Part shown: piece after piece, positions 18,181 to 30,161 of the stretch
Position numbering within the stretch: the first letter of the stretch is position 1
Layout of the letters: the number at the start of each line of letters is the position of its first letter
Assembly (NCBI RefSeq): GCF_001297775.1
Contig: NZ_LIFX01000002.1
Coordinates: 186,207-250,206, forward strand
Direction of reading: 5' to 3'
DNA length: 64,000 nt
Origin: Trabulsiella odontotermitis
Lineage (GTDB): Bacteria > Pseudomonadota > Gammaproteobacteria > Enterobacterales > Enterobacteriaceae
Translations under genes and position numbers: made by a program
Notes under the pieces: model-generated
The model's database searches: none
What the model was told of the DNA's origin: nothing
What the model saw: the letters and a program-made list of their open reading frames with translations, nothing else

Positions 18181-18999
18181 TTACCCGGCAAACAATCCAC
18201 TGGCGACGCCAATCGCCGCCAGTACCAGCAGCAGAAGCATCGCTTTCACCGGCGACACGCCACGTTTCGCCATCAGATACCAGGTCCCCAGCACCACCAC
18301 CAGCGGCAGCAGTTGCGGGAAGATACCGTCGAGCATCTGCTGAACGTGAATATTGACGCCGTCTTTAGTGATGAATTCCAGTCCGGTGCCAAGCTTCACG
18401 TAGCTCGCCGCCACGCCGCCCATCACGAATACCCCGAGCAACGACAGCGCTTCACGCAGGCGGGTGGATTTGCTGCTCACCAGGATTTCCACCGAGCCGG
18501 AGCCCATCTCGTAGCCTTTTAAAAACAGATACCAGGAGCCGGGGACGATGATCGCCAGCCAGGCGACGATATAAAACAGCGGGCCTAAGATGCTACCGCC
18601 TGCCGCCAGCGCCATCCCGATACTGAGCAGAATCGGGATCAGCATGCCAGGGATCATTGAGTCGCCGATCCCGGCGAGCGGCCCCATCAGGCCGACTTTC
18701 AGCGTGTTAATGGTGTCACCGTCGACAGGCTCGCCATTGGCCTTTTTCTCTTCCAGGCCCAGTGCCATCCCGTTCACGATGGCACCGATTTGCGGCTCGG
18801 TGTTGTAGAAGGAGGCGTGGCGGCGCAGCATTTCGGTGCGCCCGGCGGCATCCGGGTAGAGTTTGCGGGCGACAGGCAACATGCTCAGGCAGAAGCCGAA
18901 CGATTCCAGACGCTCGAAGCTCATCGAAGACAGGTTGTGCATCATCCACGCGCGCCAGCAGCGGCGCAGATCTTTACGGGTCAGTTTACGCTCTTCCAT
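18181..18999 (-). CDS. Mannose-family PTS membrane component IID
   Basis: 272 residues. It is recognised as EIID of the mannose/fructose/sorbose PTS family by LTRKDLRRCWRAWMMHNLSS at the N-terminus, MALGLEEKKANGEP, and GLMGPLAGIGDSMIPGMLIPI before the membrane helices. It forms the sugar channel with IIC. Its ATG overlaps the IIC stop (ATGA). It is the last gene of a five-gene operon read on the minus strand: ManA-like isomerase, IIA, IIB, IIC, IID. Confidence 0.92.
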   Translation of the reverse strand: MEERKLTRKDLRRCWRAWMMHNLSSMSFERLESFGFCLSMLPVARKLYPDAAGRTEMLRRHASFYNTEPQIGAIVNGMALGLEEKKANGEPVDGDTINTLKVGLMGPLAGIGDSMIPGMLIPILLSIGMALAAGGSILGPLFYIVAWLAIIVPGSWYLFLKGYEMGSGSVEILVSSKSTRLREALSLLGVFVMGGVAASYVKLGTGLEFITKDGVNIHVQQMLDGIFPQLLPLVVVLGTWYLMAKRGVSPVKAMLLLLVLAAIGVASGLFAG

Positions 19000-19796
19000 C
19001 AGAATTCATCCTCATCATCAGCCACCGGGGCAGAAGGCGCAGTCTGAGGCGCTTCCGGTTTATAGTTGTAATGAATCAGCGCCAGCAGCGCGCCGACAAT
19101 CACCAGCGCGACCATGTTCAGCTTCAGGAAAACGATGCACACGAAGCCCACGAGAAAGTAGATCAGCATGGTGTAGTTTTTAATGATTTGCTTGAGCAGA
19201 ATCGCAATACCCACCGCTGGCAGAATGCCGCCCAGCACGTTCATAATGGAAAGCACCACTTTCGGCAGGCTGTCCATAAACTCGCTGATGTACTGTGCGC
19301 CGAAATACACCGCGATAAACGTCGGCACAAAACGCAGCAGGAAGTTGGTGGCTTGCGGCCAGATGGCGCTGTTGAGGTAAATACCGCGTTCGTCGCCACG
19401 CTCCAGCGCGGTATCGGCGCGGTGGTTCCAGAAAGAGTTCAGTACCATCATGGCGTTGAACAGAATGGTTCCCGCGATACCGATGGTCGCAGCCAGCGCC
19501 ACCGCCACTTCCGGCCCTTTGCCGGAAAGAATGCCCAGCGCAATGGCCGGAAAGGCCACAAAGTTAAGATCGGCAGGCATCGAGCCGCCGGGGGTCACCA
19601 TGGCGATATACACCGCCTGCACCGCCACGCCAATCATGATCCCGGTTTTGATATCACCGAGGATCAGCCCCACCAGCATGCCGGAGACCAGCGGGCGGGT
19701 GATGAGATACCAGCCGCCCGTCAGGCCAAACAGCCAGGGACTACTGAGCGCGCCCAGATAGCAGAGCACGCCAATTAATGCCGCTTCGATAAACAT
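18999..19796 (-). CDS. Mannose-family PTS membrane component IIC
   Basis: 265 residues, very hydrophobic, with GLTGGWYLITRPLVSGMLVGLILGD and AVQAVYIAMVTPGGSMPADL typical of the EIIC of this PTS family. The last 25 residues form an acidic, proline-rich cytoplasmic tail (VADDEDEF). It forms the membrane translocator with IID. It sits 10 bases after IIB and overlaps the IID start. Confidence 0.92.
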   Translation of the reverse strand: MFIEAALIGVLCYLGALSSPWLFGLTGGWYLITRPLVSGMLVGLILGDIKTGIMIGVAVQAVYIAMVTPGGSMPADLNFVAFPAIALGILSGKGPEVAVALAATIGIAGTILFNAMMVLNSFWNHRADTALERGDERGIYLNSAIWPQATNFLLRFVPTFIAVYFGAQYISEFMDSLPKVVLSIMNVLGGILPAVGIAILLKQIIKNYTMLIYFLVGFVCIVFLKLNMVALVIVGALLALIHYNYKPEAPQTAPSAPVADDEDEF

Positions 19797-19806
19797 CGTC
19801 TGCTCC

Positions 19807-20301
19807 TTATTTCATTTTTTGTCGGGCGTCCTGCCAGCTGTAATGACTGGCATCCGGTACCAGACGGAATTCAATGTGATGACCATGCGCGCTTAACCAG
19901 TCGAAAGCGGCGATTTCTCCGGCATTGACTGACTGGTTGGGACCGATGGTGACCGTGTCAGCGCGGGCGCTCATCGGGCCAACGTTGATTTTGCCGTTGC
20001 TGTTTTTGAGGCTGATGCCTGCCTGTTCTATTTTTTGCAGCGTGACCGGTGACTTGCCGATGACGAAATAGCGCTTGTCGCTGGCAATGACTTTGGGCAG
20101 TTTCTCGATCGCGGTGGCAGTATCAAACAGCCACACTTTGGTATCAGACACCGCCCCTTTCATCACCGAAGAGAGCAGAGGATCGGCCGCGACGGCATCA
20201 TCTATCGCCACGATGCCATCGCAGGGCAGCTCTTTGGCCCAGCGTGTGACGAGCTGCCCATGAATGACGCGGTCGTCAATACGTACAAATGAAATGCTCA
20301 T
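19807..20301 (-). CDS. Mannose-family PTS phosphotransfer component IIB
   Basis: 164 residues. The phosphorylated histidine is H14 in VRIDDRVIHGQLVTRWAKEL, the standard IIB site of the mannose family. It takes phosphate from IIA and gives it to the sugar during transport. IIA and IIB are separate proteins here, unlike the fused ManX. Confidence 0.93.
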   Translation of the reverse strand: MSISFVRIDDRVIHGQLVTRWAKELPCDGIVAIDDAVAADPLLSSVMKGAVSDTKVWLFDTATAIEKLPKVIASDKRYFVIGKSPVTLQKIEQAGISLKNSNGKINVGPMSARADTVTIGPNQSVNAGEIAAFDWLSAHGHHIEFRLVPDASHYSWQDARQKMK

Positions 20302-20311
20302 AATGGGCTCC

Positions 20312-20740
20312 TTAAAAATCGTCAGACTGGGCGCTGGCGTTGATTTCGGCCACCACCAGAGTCGGTTGCGTCAGGGCGAGCAATTGCGCCGCGGCTGCGT
20401 TAACGTCCCGAAAATCCAGTATCTCGTCGGTCTGCAGCAGCATCGGAAGATTGACGCCGCCAATGACACTTACCGGCGGCGACACCTCAGGAGAAAACGC
20501 ATACTGGCAGGCGACGTTCCACGGCGTACCGCTTTGCATATCGCACAGCACCAGTACGCCGTCAGCGCCCTGGCTGGCGGTAGTCAGCACACGGGCGAAA
20601 TCCTGTTTAAAGCCTTCAATGCCGGTTTCGCCCGTCAGTGTCACCGTAAAAACGTGCGGCAATGCGCCGTACACCATTTCGGCGCTCTCCCGCATCGCCG
20701 TTGCCAGCGGGCCGTGCGAGGCCACCATCACATGAATCAT
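20312..20740 (-). CDS. Mannose-family PTS component IIA
   Basis: 142 residues. H9 in IHVMVASHGPLATAM is the phosphoryl acceptor from HPr, and VIGGVNLPMLLQ is the second family motif. It is a soluble cytoplasmic protein. The start lies 2 bases after the stop of the ManA-like gene and 10 bases separate it from IIB, so the operon is tightly packed. Confidence 0.93.
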   Translation of the reverse strand: MIHVMVASHGPLATAMRESAEMVYGALPHVFTVTLTGETGIEGFKQDFARVLTTASQGADGVLVLCDMQSGTPWNVACQYAFSPEVSPPVSVIGGVNLPMLLQTDEILDFRDVNAAAAQLLALTQPTLVVAEINASAQSDDF

Positions 20741-20742
20741 TG

Positions 20743-22491
20743 TTATCCCCTTACCCAGGCTTTTACTGTCGCCAGTTGCTGACCAGCCCCTTTACCCCAC
20801 GGCGTGATGCGATATTCGCCCACGCTCGCCGGAATGATGAACGTCTCGGCGTAATGCACCACAAAAGGCTCGAAAGCGCCGTTCGGGCTTTCAACTCGCG
20901 CTTCCGCGCCCTCCACCAGATTGAGGACGTTCACACCGCCGTCAGTATGGTGGGTGACCGGGCCGGTAAACCAGTGGCGGCGCGTTTCAATAAATTCGCG
21001 TTCGTGCAGCCCGGTTCGTTCTTCGCGCCAGTCGTCGCCCTCCGCCAGCACGTCAATGCGGTTCACCAGATGCTGATGCACCCACTCGGTATCGCGCTGC
21101 CAGTCGATGACCTGCTCGCCGTGATCGAGATGTACCGGGCGCGGCAACCCGTCGAGGCCGAGGCGTCCCCAGTCCCAGAGCTTGAAGGTGAAAATGTACG
21201 GCGTGGCGCTGATCTCCAGCACCATCGTACCTGCGCCGGAACAGTGGACGGTTCCCGCCGGGATCAAAAAGTGGTCGTGTTTGCAGGCCGGGATTTGATT
21301 AACGAAACGCGCGTCGTCAAACGCTTTTTCGCCCCGCGCCGCCTGGCGCAGATCATCAAACATCGCCTGCGGTTCAGTGCCACTGCGTACCCCGAGATAG
21401 ACCACCGCGCCGGGCTCCGCGTCGAGAATGTAATAACTCTCGTCCTGGGTGTAGTGCATGCCAAACTGCTGCTGAATGTATTCCGTCAGCGGATGCACTT
21501 GAAAACTCAGATTTTGCCCGCCAATGGTGTCGAGAAAATCAAAGCGAATCGGAAATTCCGCGCCGAAGCGGGCGTGGACTTTTTCGCCCAGCAGTGTGCG
21601 GGGGTGCAGCAGCACCAAATCCAGAGAGGGGATCTCGATCCGCACGTCGCCAAACCGCATCAACAGGCTGTTTTCCTCGGGCACGCAGTCAAAACACCAT
21701 GCGTAGTTGGGTTTCATGGGATCGAGATCGAATTGTTGTTTCATCCACTGGCCGCCCCAGACGCCGGGGTCGAAGAACGGCACGACGCGGAACGGGCGAC
21801 GGGTGAGTTGTTCCAGCCCGGCACGCAACGCCTCGCCGCTGACCATTGCTGGCGCATTCGCCACGGTGGTATCCAGCAGGTAATCGGCGCGCTTAAGCAG
21901 CGGGGTTTTATGGCGATCGAACACCCGCCATTCGATGAAAAAGGCGCGCTTGTAGCGGCGCAGGATATCTTCGTTGTAATTTTCCACGCCCCAGTTGCCC
22001 AGTTCGCCGCTGCGCATCCGCAACTGAATCTCCCAGCGCGGCAAATCGGCATACACCAGCACGTCGCCGGGGTGCACCAGGGCAGCGCCCGGCCCACAGA
22101 CAATCACCAGCGCTTCCGGAGCGCTCTGTACTTGTTTTTGCAGGTCGGCGAGGGCCTGAGGGTCGAAAAACTCAGGCAACTGGTGGCAGGAGAGCACGCC
22201 GAAAACGCGATCGTCAGTCAGGTTGCGGGCCAGCAGGGCATGTAACGCCTGCTCGTCCCGGCGCGCGTTCTCCGCGTTGATCCAGCGGGCGGTACTGAAT
22301 TCAGCCCGCAATGCCTGCTCCAGCTCTTCGAGCCGGACGCCAGGATAGCAGTCGATCACCAGCACGGTTTTCGTTTTCCCGGCAATCCGCTGGCGAAGTT
22401 CAGCGATAATCGCGTCCCAGCCGCGGCAGGCGTGGTGATCGTAGCCCTGCACGGTCACTTCAGGGTATTTATCGTAAGTGGTCTTTTTCAT
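20743..22491 (-). CDS. Large class I mannose-6-phosphate isomerase-like protein with extra N-terminal domain
   Basis: 582 residues, about 190 more than ManA. Residues about 210-582 are a type I phosphomannose isomerase: Q331 and H333 (LSFQVHPL), E351 (DESYYIL) and H416 (IPAGTVHCSG) fit the zinc site, and KLWDWGRLGLDGLPRPVHLD is the conserved C-terminal box. Residues 1-205 look like a separate alpha/beta domain (KTVLVIDCYPGVRLEEL, ALVIVCGPGAALVHPGDVLV, RRYKRAFFIEWRVFDRHK) that could derive from a P-loop kinase, but I see no Walker A motif. It is the first gene of the PTS operon. Expected role: mannose- or related aldose-6-phosphate to ketose-6-phosphate; the N-terminal domain has no function I can assign. 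Confidence 0.75.
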   Translation of the reverse strand: MKKTTYDKYPEVTVQGYDHHACRGWDAIIAELRQRIAGKTKTVLVIDCYPGVRLEELEQALRAEFSTARWINAENARRDEQALHALLARNLTDDRVFGVLSCHQLPEFFDPQALADLQKQVQSAPEALVIVCGPGAALVHPGDVLVYADLPRWEIQLRMRSGELGNWGVENYNEDILRRYKRAFFIEWRVFDRHKTPLLKRADYLLDTTVANAPAMVSGEALRAGLEQLTRRPFRVVPFFDPGVWGGQWMKQQFDLDPMKPNYAWCFDCVPEENSLLMRFGDVRIEIPSLDLVLLHPRTLLGEKVHARFGAEFPIRFDFLDTIGGQNLSFQVHPLTEYIQQQFGMHYTQDESYYILDAEPGAVVYLGVRSGTEPQAMFDDLRQAARGEKAFDDARFVNQIPACKHDHFLIPAGTVHCSGAGTMVLEISATPYIFTFKLWDWGRLGLDGLPRPVHLDHGEQVIDWQRDTEWVHQHLVNRIDVLAEGDDWREERTGLHEREFIETRRHWFTGPVTHHTDGGVNVLNLVEGAEARVESPNGAFEPFVVHYAETFIIPASVGEYRITPWGKGAGQQLATVKAWVRG

Positions 22492-22520
22492 TAGCGAACT
22501 CCCTCTGCGTTAAATTAAGA

Positions 22521-22566
22521 TTAATCGATTAACCTCAATGTGGAAGAGTGGTTAACGCGATTAACC
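22521..22566. promoter_or_regulatory. Operators in the PTS/repressor divergent region
   Basis: TTAATCGATTAA (22521-22532) is identical to the palindrome before the cupin operon. On the minus strand a possible -35 TTGAGG (22533-22538) abuts it and an AT-rich -10 lies on its other side, so it would block the PTS operon promoter. A second, looser inverted repeat GGTTAACGCGATTAACC is at 22550-22566. Confidence 0.7.
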
Positions 22567-22605
22567 TGTCAAAACCCGCAGGAAATGGCCTCCTGAAACA
22601 GAGAG

Positions 22606-22621
22606 TGTGAAGTGCTTCACA
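22606..22621. promoter_or_regulatory. CRP-cAMP binding site
   Basis: TGTGAAGTGCTTCACA fits the CRP consensus TGTGA-N6-TCACA without a mismatch in either arm. It lies between the divergent PTS operon and repressor gene, implying catabolite control of the module. Confidence 0.75.
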
Positions 22622-22642
22622 AGGAAAAATGCAATTTACAGG

Positions 22643-22654
22643 TTATTCGATTAA
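22643..22654. promoter_or_regulatory. Variant operator just before the repressor gene
   Basis: TTATTCGATTAA differs from the perfect operator by one base and lies about 26 bases before the repressor ATG, where it could give autorepression. Confidence 0.6.
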
Positions 22655-22679
22655 TCTGGAGGGGACGAAGGAGGAAGTT

Positions 22680-23687
22680 ATGACCACAGTGACGCTGGCG
22701 CAGGTCGCCGGGATAGCGGGAGTCTCAACGGCCACGGTATCGATGGTGCTGCGCAACCGCGGGCGTATCTCGCAGGCCACCCGGGAACGGGTGCTGAAGG
22801 CGCTGGATGAATCCGGCTACGTCTACAACCAGACCGCCGCCAACTTACGCAACCGCAGCAGCAATCAGGTCGGTTTGTTGCTGCACGACATCACCAACCC
22901 CTTTTATGGTGAGATGACGGCAGGGTTAAGCCATGAAATGGAACGCCATGAGATGTTGCTGTTTCTGGCCAACAGCGAAGAGTCGGAAGAGCGGCAGCAA
23001 AAGTTTGTTGATTCCCTGATGCGTAATAACGCCTGTGGCATGGTGCTGTGCGCCGCCCGGGAAACTCCGCAGGCGTTTTTTGATGGGCTCAAGCGGCGCA
23101 ATATTCCGGCCATCATGGTGGTGCGCCCGTTAAACGATCCTGATTTCGATTTTGTCGGTACTGATAACTTTCTCGGTACCCAGATGGCGACCGCGCATTT
23201 GCTGCGACTGGGGCACCGCCATATCGCGTTTATTGGCGGCAGCCTCAATTCCGGCACCCGTTCGCAGCGTATTGGCGGTTACACCAGTAAGTTGCTGGAG
23301 AGCGGCATTTCGCCCAATCCTGACTGGATTGTCACCTCGCAGGCCAGCCAGAGCGACGGCGCGCGCGTAGCAGAAATGCTGTTCAGCCAGTACCCGCAGA
23401 TCACCGCTGCCGTCTGTTATCAGGACATCGTCGCGCTGGGCGTCATGCAGGCGCTGCGCAAAATGGGGCGGGAAGTGGGGCGCGATTTTGCGCTGGTGGG
23501 CTTTGATGACATCACCGAAGCCGCGCTGGTGCAACCGGCGCTGACCACCGTTTCGGTGGCGGCAAAAGAGATTGGCCGTAAGGCGGGAGAGCTGCTTTTC
23601 AGTCGGATTCAGGGCAATGATGAGCCGCCGAAACGCATTATTCTGCCACCGGCCCTGGTGATCAGGGAATCCTGTGGTTTTCGCTGA
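22680..23687 (+). CDS. LacI-family repressor of the PTS/isomerase module
   Basis: 335 residues from the ATG at 22680, which has GGAGG a few bases upstream; the frame is open from 22629 but that stretch contains the operator. The N-terminal LacI helix-turn-helix is TLAQVAGIAGVSTATVSMVL, followed by hinge and periplasmic-binding-type effector domain (GLLLHDITNPFYGEMTAG, FIGGS, GFDDI). Overall it resembles MalI. Its target is most likely the TTAATCGATTAA palindrome found before both adjacent operons. The inducer is unknown, probably the PTS sugar or its phosphate. Confidence 0.9.
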   Translation: MTTVTLAQVAGIAGVSTATVSMVLRNRGRISQATRERVLKALDESGYVYNQTAANLRNRSSNQVGLLLHDITNPFYGEMTAGLSHEMERHEMLLFLANSEESEERQQKFVDSLMRNNACGMVLCAARETPQAFFDGLKRRNIPAIMVVRPLNDPDFDFVGTDNFLGTQMATAHLLRLGHRHIAFIGGSLNSGTRSQRIGGYTSKLLESGISPNPDWIVTSQASQSDGARVAEMLFSQYPQITAAVCYQDIVALGVMQALRKMGREVGRDFALVGFDDITEAALVQPALTTVSVAAKEIGRKAGELLFSRIQGNDEPPKRIILPPALVIRESCGFR

Positions 23688-23800
23688 GAGTGATGTTTTT
23701 TACTGATATCTCCCGTCACATAACGTTAAATTCTAATTACTGGCGTTTTCAGATGGCGGCCCCGGCGGAGGCTGGTTACTCTGAAAAACGGTTTACCTGA

Positions 23801-24643
<843 letters not shown>

Positions 24644-24696
24644 GGGTTTGTACCGTTCGTGATGTGGTATTAGCAGTCATAAGCAGTTGATTGCGT

Positions 24697-24729
24697 AGGG
24701 CAATAGTTTTATTGCCCTTTTATTTTTCT
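24697..24729 (+). terminator. Terminator after dapB
   Basis: AGGGCAAT (24697-24704) pairs with ATTGCCCT (24711-24718), followed by TTTATTTTT. Confidence 0.9.
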
Positions 24730-24863
24730 AGTTTTGTTTCTCTTTTTGCATTAACCGCTTATTACTCTGTGTTTTCTTTCCTATTTGTGTTGATGAATTG
24801 TAAATTTTGACCAGATGGTCTACTTTTTTACTTTCTGTCGGCATGAATGACATTCTTTTTGTC

Positions 24864-24879
24864 GCGCAAGCGTTTTCTG
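24864..24879. promoter_or_regulatory. PurR-type box upstream of carAB
   Basis: GCGCAAGCGTTTTCTG matches 12 of 16 positions of the PurR consensus, including the core CGCAA-CGTTTTC. E. coli carAB has a PurR site in the corresponding upstream region. The rest of the 455-base dapB-carA gap shows no credible gene. Confidence 0.55.
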
Positions 24880-25049
24880 TGTGAAGTTTGCTGATCATTT
24901 TGCCTGTTAAAAGCGGATAACTTGTCCAGTGGCGCAAAATAACACGCAAAATTGGTGTTTTGAGTTGACTTTTACCCCCCGAATCTCCAGAATGCCGCCG
25001 TTTGCCAGAAATTCGCGGGCAGCAGATTTGCATTGATTCATCCGGTAGT

Positions 25050-25088
25050 TGTGAATTAATATGCAGATAAAGTGAGTGAATATTCTTT
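25050..25088. promoter_or_regulatory. Tandem ARG boxes of the carAB P2 promoter
   Basis: Two 18-base ArgR half-operators, TGTGAATTAATATGCAGA (25050-25067) and AGTGAGTGAATATTCTTT (25071-25088), are 3 bases apart as required for an ArgR hexamer. They sit just before the carA start, as in E. coli, and explain arginine repression. Confidence 0.8.
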
Positions 25089-25098
25089 GGAGGGTGTT

Positions 25099-26247
25099 TT
25101 GATAAAGTCAGCGCTTTTGGTTCTGGAAGACGGAACCCAGTTTCACGGTCGGGCCATAGGGGCAACGGGCACGGCGGTTGGGGAAGTCGTTTTCAATACT
25201 TCAATGACCGGTTATCAAGAAATCCTCACTGATCCTTCCTACTCCCGCCAAATCGTCACTCTTACTTATCCCCATATCGGCAATGTCGGCACTAACGCCG
25301 CTGATGAAGAATCCTCTCAGGTTCATGCGCAAGGTCTGGTCATTCGCGACCTGCCGCTGATTGCCAGCAACTTCCGCAACACCGAAGACCTCTCGTCGTA
25401 CCTGAAACGCCATAACATCGTGGCAATTGCTGATATCGATACCCGTAAGCTGACGCGTTTGCTGCGCGAGAAGGGCGCCCAGAACGGCTGCATCATCGCC
25501 GGTGATAACCCTGATGCCACGCTGGCGCTGGAAAAAGCCAACGCGTTTCCGGGCCTGAACGGCATGGACCTGGCGAAAGAAGTGACCACTGCTGAAAACT
25601 ACAGCTGGACGCAAGGCAGCTGGACGCTTGCCGGCGACCTGCCGGAAGCGAAAAAAGAAGACGAGCTGCCGTTCCACGTCGTGGCCTACGACTTCGGTGC
25701 CAAGCGCAACATCCTGCGTATGCTGGTGGACAGAGGCTGCCGCCTCACGGTGGTTCCGGCGCAGACCCCGGCGGAAGAGGTGCTGAAGATGAACCCGGAC
25801 GGCATTTTCCTCTCCAATGGCCCTGGCGACCCGGCACCGTGCGATTACGCTATCGCCGCGATTAAACAGTTCCTCGACACCGATATTCCGGTCTTTGGCA
25901 TCTGCCTCGGCCATCAGTTGCTGGCGCTGGCGAGCGGTGCGAAAACTGTCAAAATGAAGTTCGGCCACCACGGCGGCAACCACCCGGTGAAAGATATCGA
26001 CAACAACACGGTGATGATCACCGCGCAAAACCACGGTTTTGCGGTGGACGAAGCGTCGATGCCTGCCTGCCTTCGCGTCACGCATAAATCGCTGTTTGAC
26101 GGTACCCTGCAGGGGATCCATCGCACCGACAAACCGGCGTTCAGCTTCCAGGGTCACCCTGAAGCCAGCCCGGGCCCGCACGATGCGGCGCCGCTGTTCG
26201 ATCACTTTATCGAACTGATTGAGACCTACCGTAAGACCGCTAAATAA
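25099..26247 (+). CDS. carA: Carbamoyl-phosphate synthase small subunit, TTG start
   Basis: 382 residues when read from TTG at 25099, preceded by GGAGGG; this gives [19 protein letters not shown] and the exact E. coli length. A GTG at 25072 in the same frame would start inside the ArgR box and is rejected. The glutamine amidotransferase triad is visible: Cys in FGICLGHQL, and His and Glu in [13 protein letters not shown]. It supplies ammonia to CarB for pyrimidine and arginine synthesis. It lies 18 bases before carB. Confidence 0.98.
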   Translation: MIKSALLVLEDGTQFHGRAIGATGTAVGEVVFNTSMTGYQEILTDPSYSRQIVTLTYPHIGNVGTNAADEESSQVHAQGLVIRDLPLIASNFRNTEDLSSYLKRHNIVAIADIDTRKLTRLLREKGAQNGCIIAGDNPDATLALEKANAFPGLNGMDLAKEVTTAENYSWTQGSWTLAGDLPEAKKEDELPFHVVAYDFGAKRNILRMLVDRGCRLTVVPAQTPAEEVLKMNPDGIFLSNGPGDPAPCDYAIAAIKQFLDTDIPVFGICLGHQLLALASGAKTVKMKFGHHGGNHPVKDIDNNTVMITAQNHGFAVDEASMPACLRVTHKSLFDGTLQGIHRTDKPAFSFQGHPEASPGPHDAAPLFDHFIELIETYRKTAK

Positions 26248-26265
26248 TCAGGAGCTGAGAGAACC

Positions 26266-29490
<3,225 letters not shown>

Positions 29491-29496
29491 GTAATC

Positions 29497-29525
29497 CCCC
29501 CGGCGGCAGGTGTTCGCCGGGGTTT
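29497..29525 (+). terminator. Hairpin after carB
   Basis: CCCCGGCG (29498-29505) pairs with CGCCGGGG (29515-29522), followed by only TTT. It is a moderate terminator candidate. Confidence 0.6.
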
Positions 29526-29635
29526 CCCCGATTGCCCCTCTTCAGAGTGTTCTGGTTTTCCCGCTTGATAGCGTCAGCTAGCCTAAAATGATTAGACAGA
29601 TCATTATTTTTAACGCAAAAGCAGGGGGAAACACC

Positions 29636-29869
29636 ATGCGTAATACACTATTGATCAGTTCTGTTCTGGCTGCTGCGGCGCTGTTTACTGTGGCGGGTTG
29701 TTCGTCAAATCAGGCGATGAAAACCACCGACGGCCGTACGATTGTGACCGACGGTAAACCGCAGGTGGATGACGATACCGGTCTGGTCTCGTACAAAAAT
29801 GCTGAAACCGGCCAAACGGAACAAATTAACCGCGATCAGGTTAAAACCATGGGTGAACTGGACAATTAA
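29636..29869 (+). CDS. Small outer-membrane lipoprotein, YgdI/YgdR family
   Basis: 77 residues from ATG 29636, behind CAGGGGG. The signal peptide [21 protein letters not shown] ends in a lipobox with Cys22 (TVAGC), so the mature protein is a lipid-anchored peptide of about 56 residues. The mature part ([19 protein letters not shown], then [17 protein letters not shown]) is typical of the DUF903 family that includes E. coli YgdI and YgdR. Function is unknown. It sits alone between carB and kefF, where E. coli carries the cai and fix operons. Confidence 0.85.
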   Translation: MRNTLLISSVLAAAALFTVAGCSSNQAMKTTDGRTIVTDGKPQVDDDTGLVSYKNAETGQTEQINRDQVKTMGELDN

Positions 29870-29875
29870 CCCTGT

Positions 29876-29903
29876 GCAGTGGCGTTTGCCACTGCATTCT
29901 TTC
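29876..29903 (+). terminator. Terminator after the lipoprotein gene
   Basis: GCAGTGGC (29876-29883) pairs with GCCACTGC (29888-29895) over GTTT, followed by ATTCTTTCGTTT. Confidence 0.75.
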
Positions 29904-30161
29904 GTTTGACGACACAAATCACCTTGTGGCTTCTTTATTATTTTTCCAATAACCTTACTGATCCCTAATAACCTTGCCGGTCGCGGCTGCCAGGGCCAGC
30001 GTCTGGTCAAAGGGAAGAAAATCTGCTCCGCATTCTATTCCCGCCTGAGACCCCTCATCTGACAAAAGAGGTGGTCTGTAACAACGCGACGCGCTTTCAT
30101 GTCGTTTTCAGCGGCAATCGCTTATGATTAACATCATGCGTTAAAGCCAGCTGAGAAAGTC
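29904..30161. other. Gap before kefF; no gene seen
   Basis: About 260 bases with no credible coding frame on either strand and no recognisable piece of the cai, fix or yaaU genes that E. coli has here. It should contain the kefFC promoter; I cannot identify it with confidence. Confidence 0.5.

Noticed and set aside
18762-19778. 338-residue plus-strand frame opposite PTS IIC/IID
   Set aside because: His-, Gln- and Arg-rich translation typical of an antisense frame; the minus-strand PTS genes are clear family members.
20662-22245. 527-residue plus-strand frame opposite the ManA-like gene
   Set aside because: Antisense shadow; the opposite strand carries the zinc-site motifs and the operon spacing.
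18181-22491. Identification of the PTS as the fructoselysine/glucoselysine (gfr) or glucosaminate (dga) system
   Set aside because: Those loci carry deglycase or dehydratase/aldolase genes and a sigma54 activator; here there are isomerases and a LacI repressor.
25072-25098. GTG start adding 9 residues to carA
   Set aside because: It lies inside the second ArgR box; the TTG at 25099 has GGAGGG in front and gives the E. coli length.
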